64,000 nt of DNA from Pseudocoprococcus catus (GCF_019734885.1 NZ_JAAXCM010000020.1:1-64000); one strand, 5' to 3'; positions 7,920 through 16,788 are shown, counted from the first letter of the stretch. The notes: generated by a model not told the origin, from the letters alone. Program-made: numbers and translations.

Positions 7920-8517
7920 GTCTTTTAAAGAGGAAAAAGTATTAAAAGATATTTGTTTAACATTAACTGACAATAAAATTTACGGTTTTGTTGGCAGAAA
8001 TGGTTCTGGGAAATCGGTCTTATTTAAGATTATTTGTGGGTACGTGATAGCGGACAGTGGAAAAATTATGATAGATGGTAAAGAACTTGGAAAGGATATG
8101 GATTTTCCAGAAGGATTAGGAGCTTTAATTGAAACGCCTGGATTTATCTGGTATCAAAGTGGGTTCGAAAACTTACGTTATCTGGCTCGTATTAGAAATA
8201 AAATTAATGATGCACAGGTAAAGGATGCAATACGTCAGGTTGGGTTGAATCCAGACAGTAAGAAATGGGTAGGGAAATATTCCATGGGGATGAAGCAGAG
8301 ACTGGGAATTGCTCAAGCGATTATGGAAAATCCAGATATTTTAGTTTTGGATGAGCCGATGAATGCATTAGATGAGGAAGGCGTTGAGGAAATTAGGCAG
8401 CTTTTGTTGAAATATCGACAGCTGGGGAGATGTATTCTCATTACAAGCCATAATAGGGAGGATATTGAAATATTATGTGATGAGGTATTTGAAATAAAAA
8501 GCGGTGTATTGCAATAA
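7888..8517 (+). CDS. ABC transporter ATP-binding protein of the agr-linked cassette
   Basis: A 209-residue ABC ATPase. Seen: Walker A GRNGSGKS (residues 36-43), a signature motif in the variant form YSMGMKQR, Walker B ILVLDEP, and an H-loop ITSHN. The protein is short and lacks the C-terminal extension common in drug-export ATPases. It starts at an ATG after AAAGGAG inside the end of membrane protein 3. It would power the three membrane proteins before it. The direction of transport and the substrate are unknown; export or self-protection from the cassette's own secreted product is the leading guess. Confidence 0.92.
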   Translation: MEKIELIGVNKSFKEEKVLKDICLTLTDNKIYGFVGRNGSGKSVLFKIICGYVIADSGKIMIDGKELGKDMDFPEGLGALIETPGFIWYQSGFENLRYLARIRNKINDAQVKDAIRQVGLNPDSKKWVGKYSMGMKQRLGIAQAIMENPDILVLDEPMNALDEEGVEEIRQLLLKYRQLGRCILITSHNREDIEILCDEVFEIKSGVLQ

Positions 8518-8520
8518 TGT

Positions 8521-8645
8521 TTTTTGTTGCATAGGAAATTGCGTCCTATGCAACAAAAATGCTCCGAGAGGGCGCGCATTGTCCGATGGACAATAGCTAT
8601 GCGTTGACAAAAACGGAGTGAAGATGCACTTATGATGCGCCCTTC
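8521..8645. repeat. Structured intergenic element with a 16-bp inverted repeat and nested stems
   Basis: Seen: a perfect 16-bp inverted repeat (8521-8536 with 8544-8559). Next comes ATTGTCC-GAT-GGACAAT (8578-8594) enclosed by CGCAT/ATGCG (8575-8579 with 8599-8603). Two longer pairings cross each other: CTCCG/CGGAG (8562-8566 with 8614-8618) and AGGGCGC/GCGCCCT (8569-8575 with 8638-8644). There is no ORF. It looks like a dispersed structured repeat or an RNA element rather than a simple terminator, because no T-run follows the 16-bp stem. Confidence 0.5.
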
Positions 8646-8698
8646 TGGTATCATATTCATACAAACACTTTCGAATATATTATGAGAAGAAAGGGGCA

Positions 8699-9262
8699 AT
8701 GGGTATGAGAAAATCAGGGAATTTACGGATGATTATGGCAGCAGCATTGACGCTGGTATGTGTTATGACGATAGCAGGATGCGGTAAGCAGCAGGCGGGC
8801 GCAGGATCAGGTTCAGAGCAAAGTGCACAAAGTGCTCTGGAACATGTGCTGAGCTGTACAGTTCAGGAGGCTGCTGATTTTGAGACGGCATCGGAAGAAA
8901 TTAAACAGGCAGCAGAGGAAACCGGGGATGAGACAGGGATTGTTTCTGTAGATGGACTGGAAACATATTTTCAGGGGAGATTCGGGGATGATATGACTGA
9001 AGATTGTCTGAACAAGATGATGACGGATCGCACCATTGCAGTGAGTATCAAACTGGCGGAGCAGTATCAGTCAGATATTCTGGCAGAGGACATTCAATTG
9101 ACGAAGAAATCAAGCAACGAAGATATGTATGATTTCGAAGCAAAGTTGGTGACAGCAGCTGACAGTAAGCAGATTGCATCAGTGACGGGCGTTGTCACGA
9201 TGGAGGAGAGGCAGTCGTCCTGGAAGATTTCTAATTTGACGCTAAAAGTAAGTGAGTCATAA
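8699..9262 (+). CDS. Small lipoprotein of unknown function
   Basis: A 187-residue predicted lipoprotein with a signal peptide ending in the lipobox TIAGC near residue 27, then a Ser/Gly/Gln-rich linker and a mixed acidic domain. An ATG six bases downstream (MRKSGN) is an equally plausible start; GAAAGGGG precedes both. No recognised domain. It follows the structured intergenic element and precedes a small membrane protein, and does not obviously belong to the ABC cassette upstream. Confidence 0.7.
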   Translation: MGMRKSGNLRMIMAAALTLVCVMTIAGCGKQQAGAGSGSEQSAQSALEHVLSCTVQEAADFETASEEIKQAAEETGDETGIVSVDGLETYFQGRFGDDMTEDCLNKMMTDRTIAVSIKLAEQYQSDILAEDIQLTKKSSNEDMYDFEAKLVTAADSKQIASVTGVVTMEERQSSWKISNLTLKVSES

Positions 9263-9292
9263 ATGGTTCATAAAAGTAAGTGAGTCATAAAT
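9244..9292 (+). repeat. Tandem duplication covering the 3' end of the lipoprotein gene
   Basis: A 21-bp sequence (AAAAGTAAGTGAGTCATAAA plus T) occurs at 9244-9264 and again at 9272-9292, a 28-bp period. The first copy holds the last codons and stop of the lipoprotein gene, so the second is a recent-looking downstream duplicate. Confidence 0.8.
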
Positions 9293-9378
9293 ATTTCTAT
9301 TGAGTGTAGAAACATCCTCTGGTATACTAATTGTATAGAAACGAAAACAATGGCAGCTCTTATAAGGAGGCGATGCGG

Positions 9379-9639
9379 ATGAAGTCTTTCAAAACTTTAC
9401 GAATGGTGATAACGATTGTGGATGTGGTGTGTTTATTGGCCGTGTTGTTTGTTCCGGCTCTTGAGGCAGCGAAGCATAACTTCTTTGCCTGGCTGATTCT
9501 GGGACTTCTGACGTTGTATGTTCTCTTTATGTGGCTGGTGTTAGGGCGCAGAAACAACAGTGGTTATGATGCAGAGAGTGACCGTGAGGCAGATATTTCG
9601 AAGGAACTGCTTTCTCAGAGGAATAAGTGGTACTGGTAA
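9379..9639 (+). CDS. Small membrane protein of unknown function
   Basis: An 86-residue protein with two hydrophobic segments (about residues 8-27 and 35-55) and a charged hydrophilic tail ending in KWYW. I chose the ATG at 9379 because GGAGG lies 8 nt before it; the frame is open further upstream to 9331, and ATG 9373 is too close to that site. No family is recognised. Confidence 0.55.
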   Translation: MKSFKTLRMVITIVDVVCLLAVLFVPALEAAKHNFFAWLILGLLTLYVLFMWLVLGRRNNSGYDAESDREADISKELLSQRNKWYW

Positions 9640-9709
9640 TAAGATAAGCGTGTAAGAAATCTAAGATAAGAAACTGCACAAAAAAATAATAAATAATAAA
9701 TCAAATAAA

Positions 9710-9748
9710 ACAGGCGTATGAATAATGTGAGAAGGTTCATACGCCTGT
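9710..9748 (-). terminator. Terminator of the ygeX-ygeY-ygeW-arcC operon
   Basis: A perfect 13-bp inverted repeat (9710-9722 with 9736-9748, ACAGGCGTATGAA). Read on the minus strand the stem is followed by TTTTATTTGATTT. It lies about 60 nt after the arcC stop codon. Confidence 0.85.
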
Positions 9749-9807
9749 TCTTTAATAAGGTAGGAATTTACTAAGCAAAATATGCTTTGTTAATGAAGTA
9801 TTTTGTT

Positions 9808-10752
9808 TTACAGATGGAATCTTGTTCCTGTTTTGCCCTGGATACCGTCTTTGGATTTCTCCAGAAGTGTGATCAGAGCTGTGCGGCCTTCCTTGGAGGA
9901 AGCGAAGTCAACGGCTGCCTGTACTTTTGGAAGCATGGAGCCAGGTGCGAAATGACCTTCTTCCATGTATTTCTTTGCTTCTTCAACTGTCAGATCTTCA
10001 AGCCACTGTTCGTTTGGTTTGCCGAAGTTGATGGCAACCTTTTCAACAGCTGTGAGAATGATGAGGAAATCTGCGTCCAGTTCCTGAGCCAGAAGACAGC
10101 TTGCGAAGTCTTTGTCGATAACTGCGCTGGCGCCCTTTAAGTGGTTGCCCTGACGGGTAACAGGAATACCGCCGCCGCCGCAGGCGATAACCAGGTCTCC
10201 GGATTCAACCATTGTACGGATAGTACCGATTTCAATGATTTCTGCAGGTTTTGGAGAAGCAACAACACGGCGATAGCCTCTGCCGGCATCTTCTTTCATG
10301 ATGTAGCCGTATTTTTCTTCCATCATCTTCGCCTGTTCTTCGTTGAAGAACTTGCCGATCGGTTTGGATGGATTGTTGAAAGCAGGATCATCTTCATTGA
10401 CACGAACCTGTGTGATCATTGTTGCAACAGGGATATCTGTGATACCGCGGTTGAACAGCTCTTCACGCAGTGCGTTCTGAAGGTCGTATCCGATGTAAGC
10501 CTGGCTCATGGCAACACAGACAGATAACGGTGTGTTTGGCTGCTGTGCATCTTCATGTGTCAGTGCGATCATCGCATTGTTGATCATACCAACCTGTGGG
10601 CCATTGCCGTGTGTAACAACAACTTCACAGCCTTCTTCGATTAAATCTACAATAGCTTTGGAAGTTACTTTTACAGCTGCCATCTGCTCCGGCAGTGTAT
10701 TCCCCAGTGCATTGCCGCCAAGTGCGATAACGATTCTTTTCTTCTTATTCAT
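9808..10752 (-). CDS. arcC: Carbamate kinase (ArcC/YqeA)
   Basis: A 314-residue carbamate kinase of the amino-acid kinase family, which makes ATP from carbamoyl phosphate and ADP. Seen: the nucleotide-binding start IALGGNALG, VVTHGNGPQVG, IACGGGGIPV and the conserved AVIDKDFASCLLA. The length fits the family. The ATG at 10752 (MNKKKR) follows GGGGG; a longer start at 10779 is less likely. It is the last gene of the minus-strand yge operon, downstream of the carbamoyltransferase YgeW. This suggests it harvests the carbamoyl phosphate released during purine-derived ureide breakdown, giving substrate-level ATP. Confidence 0.96.
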   Translation of the reverse strand: MNKKKRIVIALGGNALGNTLPEQMAAVKVTSKAIVDLIEEGCEVVVTHGNGPQVGMINNAMIALTHEDAQQPNTPLSVCVAMSQAYIGYDLQNALREELFNRGITDIPVATMITQVRVNEDDPAFNNPSKPIGKFFNEEQAKMMEEKYGYIMKEDAGRGYRRVVASPKPAEIIEIGTIRTMVESGDLVIACGGGGIPVTRQGNHLKGASAVIDKDFASCLLAQELDADFLIILTAVEKVAINFGKPNEQWLEDLTVEEAKKYMEEGHFAPGSMLPKVQAAVDFASSKEGRTALITLLEKSKDGIQGKTGTRFHL

Positions 10753-10799
10753 TCTAAATATTTCCCCCAAAATAAACAAAATAACGGTTTTTGCGATTT

Positions 10800-10831
10800 A
10801 TATAAGGCGGAGGTGAATCCCCGCCTTATAT
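10800..10831 (-). terminator. Intra-operon hairpin between ygeW and arcC
   Basis: A perfect 11-bp stem (ATATAAGGCGG, 10800-10810 with 10821-10831) between ygeW and arcC on the minus strand, with no strong T-run directly after it. It could be a weak terminator or an mRNA-stabilising stem that sets the ratio of the two products. Confidence 0.6.
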
Positions 10832-10857
10832 GTTAAGTTGTTAAGTTAAATTTAATC

Positions 10858-12054
10858 TTATTTGAAGATTCTAGGCATAGATCTTTCTTCGAGTTTCTTC
10901 AGGATTTCCTGTGGATTTTCGAATTTAGCAAGGAAGATCATAGCTGCGATGATATATGGTTTGTAGCTTGCTTCTTTGTAAAGAGGATCTCTGTAACGAT
11001 CGAATACGGAAGCATCAACTTCACCTTCTTCACAGCTTACGCCTGTGATGTCAGCTGGCAGGCAGTGCAGGTAAAGAGCTTTGCCGTTCTTTGTTGTAGC
11101 CATAAGTTCTTCTGTACAAGCCCAGTCTTTGTGTTCTGCGTTCTGAGCAAGGAGTTCTTTTTCAAGAGCTTTGATACCTTCTGTATCGCCGTTGCCGTAG
11201 AGTTCTGTACGTTTTTCCATAGCAGCGAAAGGAGCCCAGCTCTTTGGATATACGATATCAGCATCTTTGAATGCTTCTGCCATGTTGTTTGTCTTTGTGA
11301 AGGAACCGCCGGATTTCTTAGCGTTTTCAGCTGCAACAGCTTCAACTTCTGGGAATACTTCATAGCCTTCCGGATGAGCAAGTACAACGTCCATACCGAA
11401 ACGAGTCATCAGACCGATGATACCCTGAGGAACGGAGAGTGGTTTGCCATAAGATGGAGAGTAAGCCCAGGACATAGCGATCTTTTTGCCTTTAAGGTTT
11501 TCAACACCGCCGAATTCATGGATGATGTGAAGCATATCAGCCATAGCCTGTGTAGGATGGTCGATATCGCACTGAAGGTTAACCAGAGTAGGTTTCTGCT
11601 CAAGGATACCGTCTTTGTTGCCCTGTGTTACAGCGTCAACAACTTCATGCATGTATTTGTTGCCTTTGCCGATGTACATATCATCACGGATACCGATAAC
11701 GTCAGCCATGAAGGAGATCATGTTTGCTGTTTCACGAACTGTTTCGCCGTGAGCAACCTGAGATTTGCCTTCATCCAGATCCTGAACTTCAAGACCAAGA
11801 AGGTTACATGCGGAAGCAAAGGAGAAACGTGTACGTGTAGAGTTATCACGGAATAAAGAAATACCAAGACCACTTTCGAATACCTTTGTGGAGATGTTGT
11901 TCTCTCTCATGTAACGAAGCGCATCAGCAACTGTGAAAACAGCTTCAAGTTCGTCGTCTGATTTCTCCCATGTCAGGAAGAAGTCACCGTTGTACATTTC
12001 TTTGAAGTTAAGTGCGTTTAATTTGTCGATATAAGCCTGTAATTTAGCATCCAT
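10858..12054 (-). CDS. ygeW: YgeW-type knotted carbamoyltransferase
   Basis: A 398-residue member of the aspartate/ornithine carbamoyltransferase superfamily, YgeW branch. Seen: the carbamoyl-phosphate loop FRDNSTRTRFSFASA, the HPTQ motif in DIDHPTQAMAD, and LHCLPADITGVSCEEGEV in the second domain. The true substrate of YgeW is not firmly established; in the purine-degradation clusters it is thought to act phosphorolytically on a ureide-type intermediate, feeding carbamoyl phosphate to ArcC. It starts at an ATG after CGGAGGA and sits between ygeY and arcC, in the E. coli-like order. Confidence 0.95.
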   Translation of the reverse strand: MDAKLQAYIDKLNALNFKEMYNGDFFLTWEKSDDELEAVFTVADALRYMRENNISTKVFESGLGISLFRDNSTRTRFSFASACNLLGLEVQDLDEGKSQVAHGETVRETANMISFMADVIGIRDDMYIGKGNKYMHEVVDAVTQGNKDGILEQKPTLVNLQCDIDHPTQAMADMLHIIHEFGGVENLKGKKIAMSWAYSPSYGKPLSVPQGIIGLMTRFGMDVVLAHPEGYEVFPEVEAVAAENAKKSGGSFTKTNNMAEAFKDADIVYPKSWAPFAAMEKRTELYGNGDTEGIKALEKELLAQNAEHKDWACTEELMATTKNGKALYLHCLPADITGVSCEEGEVDASVFDRYRDPLYKEASYKPYIIAAMIFLAKFENPQEILKKLEERSMPRIFK

Positions 12055-12167
12055 TATAATAATCCTCCGTTTGATTAAGTGCCGTGCACCGGTTAAAAAT
12101 TGTCCGATGCACGGAAGTTTTATTGGTTTATAATACGTTAACTTTTATAGTATAGTCTTTTTTGAAA

Positions 12168-13481
12168 TTATTCGCAATAGGACATTGGCAGAGCAGCGTA
12201 AACAGCAGCACATGTAACCAGATCCTGTTTCCATGTCATTTCGTTAGGAGCGTGAGCCTGAGCTTCTGCACCTGGTCCGAAACCGATACATGGGATACCG
12301 TTTCTACCCATGATAGAAACGCCGTTTGTGGAGAATGTCCACTTATCTGTCAGTGGGCGAGCCTGACGCATTTCAAGTGTGTCAGCAGCACCGATTCTCT
12401 TATCGCCGTACAGACCATGGTAAGCAGCTTCAAGTGCTTTTGTAACCTTGTGATCCTTTGGAATCGCCCATGTTGGGAAGTAGCATTCGATTTCGTATAC
12501 ACAGCCTGTGTAGGATGGACGGTCATAGTTGTACATGGAAACAACAACGTCATCACCGTATTTCTTTACGCTAGGCAGGTTGCGGATTTCTTCCAGACAG
12601 CTTTCCCATGTCTCGCCGAATGTCATACGACGGTCAAGAGATACTGCACAGGAGTCAGCAACTGCACAACGGCTTGGGGATGTGTAGAAGATCTGAGATG
12701 TTGTAACTGTACCTCGGCCAAGGAAGCGAGCTTCTTCCCAGTCAGGGTTGTATTTAGGATTCAGCATCTTAACAAGACCTTTGATCTCTGTTTCGTCTGC
12801 ATCATCATTTTCATTCAGTGCACGAACATCCTGAAGGATATCAGCCATCTTGTAGATTGCGTTGTCACCACGTTCTGGAGCAGAACCATGGCAGGAAACA
12901 CCCTTAACGTCGATACGGATTTCCATACGTCCGCGCTGACCTCTGTAGATACCGCCGTCTGTAGGCTCTGTAGATACTACGAATTCAGGACGAACTTTGT
13001 CTTCGTTGATGATGTACTGCCAGCAAAGGCCATCACAGTCTTCTTCCTGAACAGAACCAACAACCATGATCTTGTAACCTTCCGGAATCAGGTTGTAATC
13101 TTTCATGATCTTAGCGCCGTAAACAGCAGATACAACACCGCCGCACTGGTCAGATACACCACGGCCGCCGATTTCTGTTTCGTTCTCATAACCATCATAT
13201 GGATCGAATGTCCAGTTGTTGATATTGCCGATACCTACTGTATCGATATGGCCGTCGAAAGCGATAATCTTGTCGCCTGTACCCATGTAACCGATAACGT
13301 TACCCTGTGGATCGATGACAACTTCATCGAAGTCCAGTTTCTTCATCTCAGCAGCAATTGTCTCTACATGAGCCTTTTCATCACAGCTTTCGCCAGGATT
13401 CTTAACGATGGCACGTAAGAAAGCTGTCATATCAGCCTGATAGCCCTGTGCTACTTCTTTGATTTTGTTAAAGTCTAACAT
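12168..13481 (-). CDS. ygeY: YgeY-type M20 metallohydrolase
   Basis: A 437-residue M20/M28-type metallopeptidase-like hydrolase of the YgeY family, which is linked by gene neighbourhood to selenium-dependent molybdenum hydroxylases and purine breakdown. Seen: the metal-binding [19 protein letters not shown], and QEEDCDG that supplies acidic ligands. The ATG at 13481 (MLDFNK) follows TGGAGGG; the upstream ATG at 13505 lacks such a site. It lies between ygeX and ygeW. Known family members deacylate or hydrolyse a small N-carbamoyl or amino-acid-like intermediate; the exact reaction is not proven. Confidence 0.94.
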   Translation of the reverse strand: MLDFNKIKEVAQGYQADMTAFLRAIVKNPGESCDEKAHVETIAAEMKKLDFDEVVIDPQGNVIGYMGTGDKIIAFDGHIDTVGIGNINNWTFDPYDGYENETEIGGRGVSDQCGGVVSAVYGAKIMKDYNLIPEGYKIMVVGSVQEEDCDGLCWQYIINEDKVRPEFVVSTEPTDGGIYRGQRGRMEIRIDVKGVSCHGSAPERGDNAIYKMADILQDVRALNENDDADETEIKGLVKMLNPKYNPDWEEARFLGRGTVTTSQIFYTSPSRCAVADSCAVSLDRRMTFGETWESCLEEIRNLPSVKKYGDDVVVSMYNYDRPSYTGCVYEIECYFPTWAIPKDHKVTKALEAAYHGLYGDKRIGAADTLEMRQARPLTDKWTFSTNGVSIMGRNGIPCIGFGPGAEAQAHAPNEMTWKQDLVTCAAVYAALPMSYCE

Positions 13482-13575
13482 TTTTTTACCCTCCATAATG
13501 TTCATATATTGTAACGCTACAAAATTGTTTCTCTATTTATATGTAATAACTGTCAAAGGCAGTTAAAACGAATGC

Positions 13576-14829
13576 TTAGTTTTCCTGAAGATCAGCAAAT
13601 GGTTCTTTGTCTGTGCCGCATAAGCCTTCCCATACGATTTCACGATAACGGTCAGGATCTGTATCGCCTTCAGAAGAAACAAGAAGTACCTGAGAATTCT
13701 CATCCAGTTTCAGTGCTTCCTTGAGTTCCTTTAATTCAGGTTTTGTCATGATCGCTGCAACCAGACCCATTGTAACGGAACCGGATTCACCGGAGATAAC
13801 TCTTTCGTCACCTTTCATTGGTGAGCTGTAAATACGTGTACCGTTGGCACTTACCCAATCAGGACAAGATACGAATGCATCTGCATGATTGCGAAGGATA
13901 TCCCATGATACTGTGTTTGGTTCGCCGCAGGCAAGACCAGCCATGATTGTGAGCATATCGCCTGTAACATCTACGCGGCTGCCGTCACCCTTGGAAGCAG
14001 AGCGGAAGAGGCAGTCTGCAGCTTTGGCTTCTACAACTGTCATGATCGGTGGGTTTTCTTTGAAGCGGTTAGCGAAGTAACCAACAACTGCACCGGCCAG
14101 TGAGCCAACGCCTGCCTGAATGAAGATATGTGTTGGACGGCAGTTGTCTTCTTCTAACTGATGATCAGCTTCAAGTGCGAGTGTACCGTAACCCTGCATG
14201 ATCCATGTAGGAATTTCTTCATAACCTTCCCAGGCTGTATCCTGAACCATGATGCCGTGTTCTGTCTCAGCCGCTTCCTTCGCAGCCATACGAACACATT
14301 CGTCATAGTTAAGATTCTCAATAGTAACTGTTGCATTTTCCTTTGCAATATTATTTAAACGAGTCTGTGTTGTGCCCTTCGGCATTCTGACTACGCATTT
14401 CTGTCCAAGCTTATTCGCTGCCCATGCAACGCCGCGGCCGTGATTACCATCTGTTGCTGTGAAGAATGTTGCCTGACCGAAGTCTTCCTTGAGTTTCTCA
14501 GAAGTTAATACATCATAAGGAACTTCGCTGACATCCTTGCCGAGCTGCTGTGCCATGTATCGTGCGATTGCATAAGAACCGCCGAGAACCTTGAAAGCAT
14601 TCAGACCGAATCGATAGGATTCATCCTTTACATAAAGTTTCTTAAGTCCGAGATACTCGGCCAGATGCGGAAGTCCTGTAAGAGGTGTAACTGAATACTG
14701 AGGAAAGCTCTTGTGGAAATTGTTTGCTTTCGACATCTCCTCCAGAGACATGTTAGCGACCTGTTTGTCATCACTCTTCGGCATCTTGTTTAATACCCAT
14801 TTGATTTGATTATCTGCTTTGTTAGCCAT
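13576..14829 (-). CDS. ygeX: 2,3-diaminopropionate ammonia-lyase (YgeX)
   Basis: A 417-residue fold-type II PLP enzyme that splits 2,3-diaminopropionate into pyruvate and ammonia. Seen: the PLP lysine Lys80 in LNAFKVLGG, the TDGNHGRGVAWA phosphate/asparagine loop, and the glycine-rich GVGSLAGAVVG. The length matches E. coli YgeX. It starts at an ATG after GGAGGTTCAGCA and is the first gene of the minus-strand operon ygeX-ygeY-ygeW-arcC, with a good promoter upstream. In anaerobic urate degradation it yields pyruvate from a ring-derived C3 intermediate. Confidence 0.96.
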   Translation of the reverse strand: MANKADNQIKWVLNKMPKSDDKQVANMSLEEMSKANNFHKSFPQYSVTPLTGLPHLAEYLGLKKLYVKDESYRFGLNAFKVLGGSYAIARYMAQQLGKDVSEVPYDVLTSEKLKEDFGQATFFTATDGNHGRGVAWAANKLGQKCVVRMPKGTTQTRLNNIAKENATVTIENLNYDECVRMAAKEAAETEHGIMVQDTAWEGYEEIPTWIMQGYGTLALEADHQLEEDNCRPTHIFIQAGVGSLAGAVVGYFANRFKENPPIMTVVEAKAADCLFRSASKGDGSRVDVTGDMLTIMAGLACGEPNTVSWDILRNHADAFVSCPDWVSANGTRIYSSPMKGDERVISGESGSVTMGLVAAIMTKPELKELKEALKLDENSQVLLVSSEGDTDPDRYREIVWEGLCGTDKEPFADLQEN

Positions 14830-14884
14830 TGCTGAACCTCCATAAAACTATGCTTGATAAGTCTCATTTTGTCTCCCTGTAATC

Positions 14885-14912
14885 ATCATAACAGATTATC
14901 TGAAAAATGCAA
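14885..14912 (-). promoter_or_regulatory. Promoter of the ygeX operon
   Basis: Read on the minus strand: TTGCAT (14912-14907), a 16-nt spacer, and TGTTATGAT with an extended -10 (TATGAT at 14890-14885), about 55 nt before the ygeX start. Confidence 0.65.
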
Positions 14913-14978
14913 GAGAAAAATCAAAAAAATTTTTAGGAATCAAAAAATTTTTTTAGAAAGTGCTTGTGTTTTGTCTAA

Positions 14979-15233
14979 TATAATGTTAAAATGACAATCA
15001 GAGAATATTTCTTTTGGTGAACTTGAATAAATGCGCATCCATGAGGGAGGGAAATATTTTTGTTATTGTGTAGCAAATGAGTGGAAGTCTCCCTGTTTGT
15101 TAATCAAATGTCAAAACAACCCGACATAGTCTGGCAGCTGTTCGCGGGTTATGCATGATATCCTTATCATATGCACACGATAAAAAGGAAAATACATAAA
15201 AGTATAAACTTTTAGGGAGGTAGGTGTTACAAG
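14979..15233 (+). promoter_or_regulatory. Long structured leader of the purine permease gene
   Basis: The 404-nt gap between ygeX and the permease holds no convincing gene. A TATAAT lies at 14979-14984 without a good -35. The following 245 nt contain two hairpins. One has arms AACCCG/CGGGTT (15118-15123 with 15145-15150). The other has arms GCATGATA and TATCATATGC (15153-15160 with 15165-15174, two-base bulge). I could not match it to the purine, xanthine or other riboswitch consensus by eye. Confidence 0.4.
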
Positions 15234-16619
15234 ATGAATAGTAAAGAAGATCTTGGACGTAAGAAAGGCAGAAGGCTTTCAGCTGATGACTTATTTAACA
15301 TGGAGGGTAAGCCATCATTTTTACAGGCATTTCCATTGTCATTGCAGCATGTAGCTGCTATGATAGTAGGATGTGTTACACCGGCGATCATTGTAGCCAA
15401 TGCGGCAGGTCTTTCCGATTCTGATTCAGTTATTCTGATCCAGGCAGCGTTGTTTGTTTCTGCATTGACCACATTGCTTCAGCTTTATCCGCTGTTCCAT
15501 GGCAGAGCGTATGCAATCGGTTCGGGTTTACCAATGATTATGGGTATCAGTTTTGCGTATGTTCCGACGATGCAGGCTATAGCGACTCAGTATGATGTGG
15601 CGACCATACTGGGGGCACAGATAGTCGGCGGTATTGTTGCTTTATTGGTTGGTCTGTTTATTAAACAGATCAGGAAGTTCTTCCCACCGCTGATCACAGG
15701 TACGGTTGTATTTGCCATTGGTCTTTCATTGTATCCGACAGCCATCAACTATATGGCCGGTGGTACATCCAATGAGCATTACGGTGCATGGCAGAACTGG
15801 CTGGTAGCAATTATTGTATTATGTATCGTTACATACCTGAACCATTACGGCAAAGGTATTTTCAAGCTTGCTTCTATATTAATAGGTATTATCATTGGTT
15901 ACGTTATCTCCATTTTCTTCGGAATGGTGGATTTCTCATCTGTAACCGGTGCATCACTGATTAGTATTCCTCAGCCGCTGCATTTTGGCATTAAGTTTGA
16001 GCCGTCTTCATGTGTTGCCATCGGTATGCTGTTTGCGATTAATGCGATTCAGGCAATCGGTGACTTCTCAGCTACCACAACAGGCGGTCTGGACAGAATG
16101 CCGACGGATGAAGAGTTAAAGGGCGGTATTGTGGCTTATGGTATCAGCAATGTTGTGGGTGCGATTTTTGGCGGTCTGCCGACAGCAACCTACAGTCAAA
16201 ATGTAGGTATTGTAGCATCTACGAAGGTTGTAGCAAGAAAGGTATTCCGTATTGCGGCAGTGATTCTGCTTGTTGCAGGTCTGGTGCCTGTATTCTCAGC
16301 AGTTTTGACAACGATTCCTTATTGTGTATTGGGCGGTGCAACAATTTCTGTATTCGCATCCATCACAATGACAGGTATCAAGCTGATCACAACTCAGCCA
16401 TTGGATTTCCGCAATACAACAATTGTCGGTCTGGCAATTGCCCTTGGTATGGGTGTGACACAGGCGAATGCAGCATTAGCAACATTCCCAGCTTGGGTAA
16501 CAACTATTTTTGGTAAATCACCGGTTGTATTGGCGATGATTACAGCTGTTGTGCTGAATCTGCTTCTTCCAAAGCCGAAGGGCAGTGCAGTTGAACCTGT
16601 GGAAGAAAAAGCCGAGTAA
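15234..16619 (+). CDS. NCS2-family purine/xanthine (urate) permease
   Basis: A 461-residue nucleobase:cation symporter-2 permease with about 14 hydrophobic segments, including LQHVAAMIVG in the first segment and the NCS2 signature TYSQNVGIVASTK around residue 320. NCS2 members import xanthine, urate or uracil with protons or sodium. The adjacent ssnA, ygfK and ygeX/Y/W genes point to a purine such as urate or xanthine, not uracil. It starts at an ATG after AGGGAGG. It opens the plus-strand arm of the cluster, followed by ssnA after a MITE-containing gap of 203 nt. Confidence 0.93.
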   Translation: MNSKEDLGRKKGRRLSADDLFNMEGKPSFLQAFPLSLQHVAAMIVGCVTPAIIVANAAGLSDSDSVILIQAALFVSALTTLLQLYPLFHGRAYAIGSGLPMIMGISFAYVPTMQAIATQYDVATILGAQIVGGIVALLVGLFIKQIRKFFPPLITGTVVFAIGLSLYPTAINYMAGGTSNEHYGAWQNWLVAIIVLCIVTYLNHYGKGIFKLASILIGIIIGYVISIFFGMVDFSSVTGASLISIPQPLHFGIKFEPSSCVAIGMLFAINAIQAIGDFSATTTGGLDRMPTDEELKGGIVAYGISNVVGAIFGGLPTATYSQNVGIVASTKVVARKVFRIAAVILLVAGLVPVFSAVLTTIPYCVLGGATISVFASITMTGIKLITTQPLDFRNTTIVGLAIALGMGVTQANAALATFPAWVTTIFGKSPVVLAMITAVVLNLLLPKPKGSAVEPVEEKAE

Positions 16620-16645
16620 GATTGATATAAGGTAAATAAACATTT

Positions 16646-16788
16646 TGTAACTGTTCAGAGCCAGGCAAAATTTCAAAAACAGGTATAAAATGCTTGCATT
16701 TTTAAAACTGTTTTTGAAATTTTATTTGGCGGATACGCCACACCGACGAAATGCGTAGCATTTTGGAGGTTGGCTCTGAACAGTTACA
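16646..16788. mobile_element. 143-bp MITE, copy 1 (between the permease and ssnA)
   Basis: Terminal inverted repeats TGTAACTGTTCAGAGCCA and TGGCTCTGAACAGTTACA bound the element. It is flanked by the direct repeat ACATTT (16640-16645 and 16789-16794). Inside, arms AAAATTTCAAAAACAG and CTGTTTTTGAAATTTT form a further stem. A second copy at 31221-31364 differs at only a few positions and has its own flanking repeat. There is no coding capacity, so it must be mobilised by a transposase encoded elsewhere. Confidence 0.85.

Noticed and set aside
9787-10816. Several plus-strand ORFs over the carbamate kinase gene
   Set aside because: They lie fully antisense to a gene with clear family motifs and have Cys/Phe-rich, non-protein-like composition.
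12162-13418. A 418-codon plus-strand ORF antisense to ygeY
   Set aside because: It is a shadow of ygeY codon usage. It has no start signal and no recognisable motif.
14940-15233. Purine (guanine/adenine) riboswitch before the permease
   Set aside because: The conserved three-way junction segments of the purine aptamer are not present.
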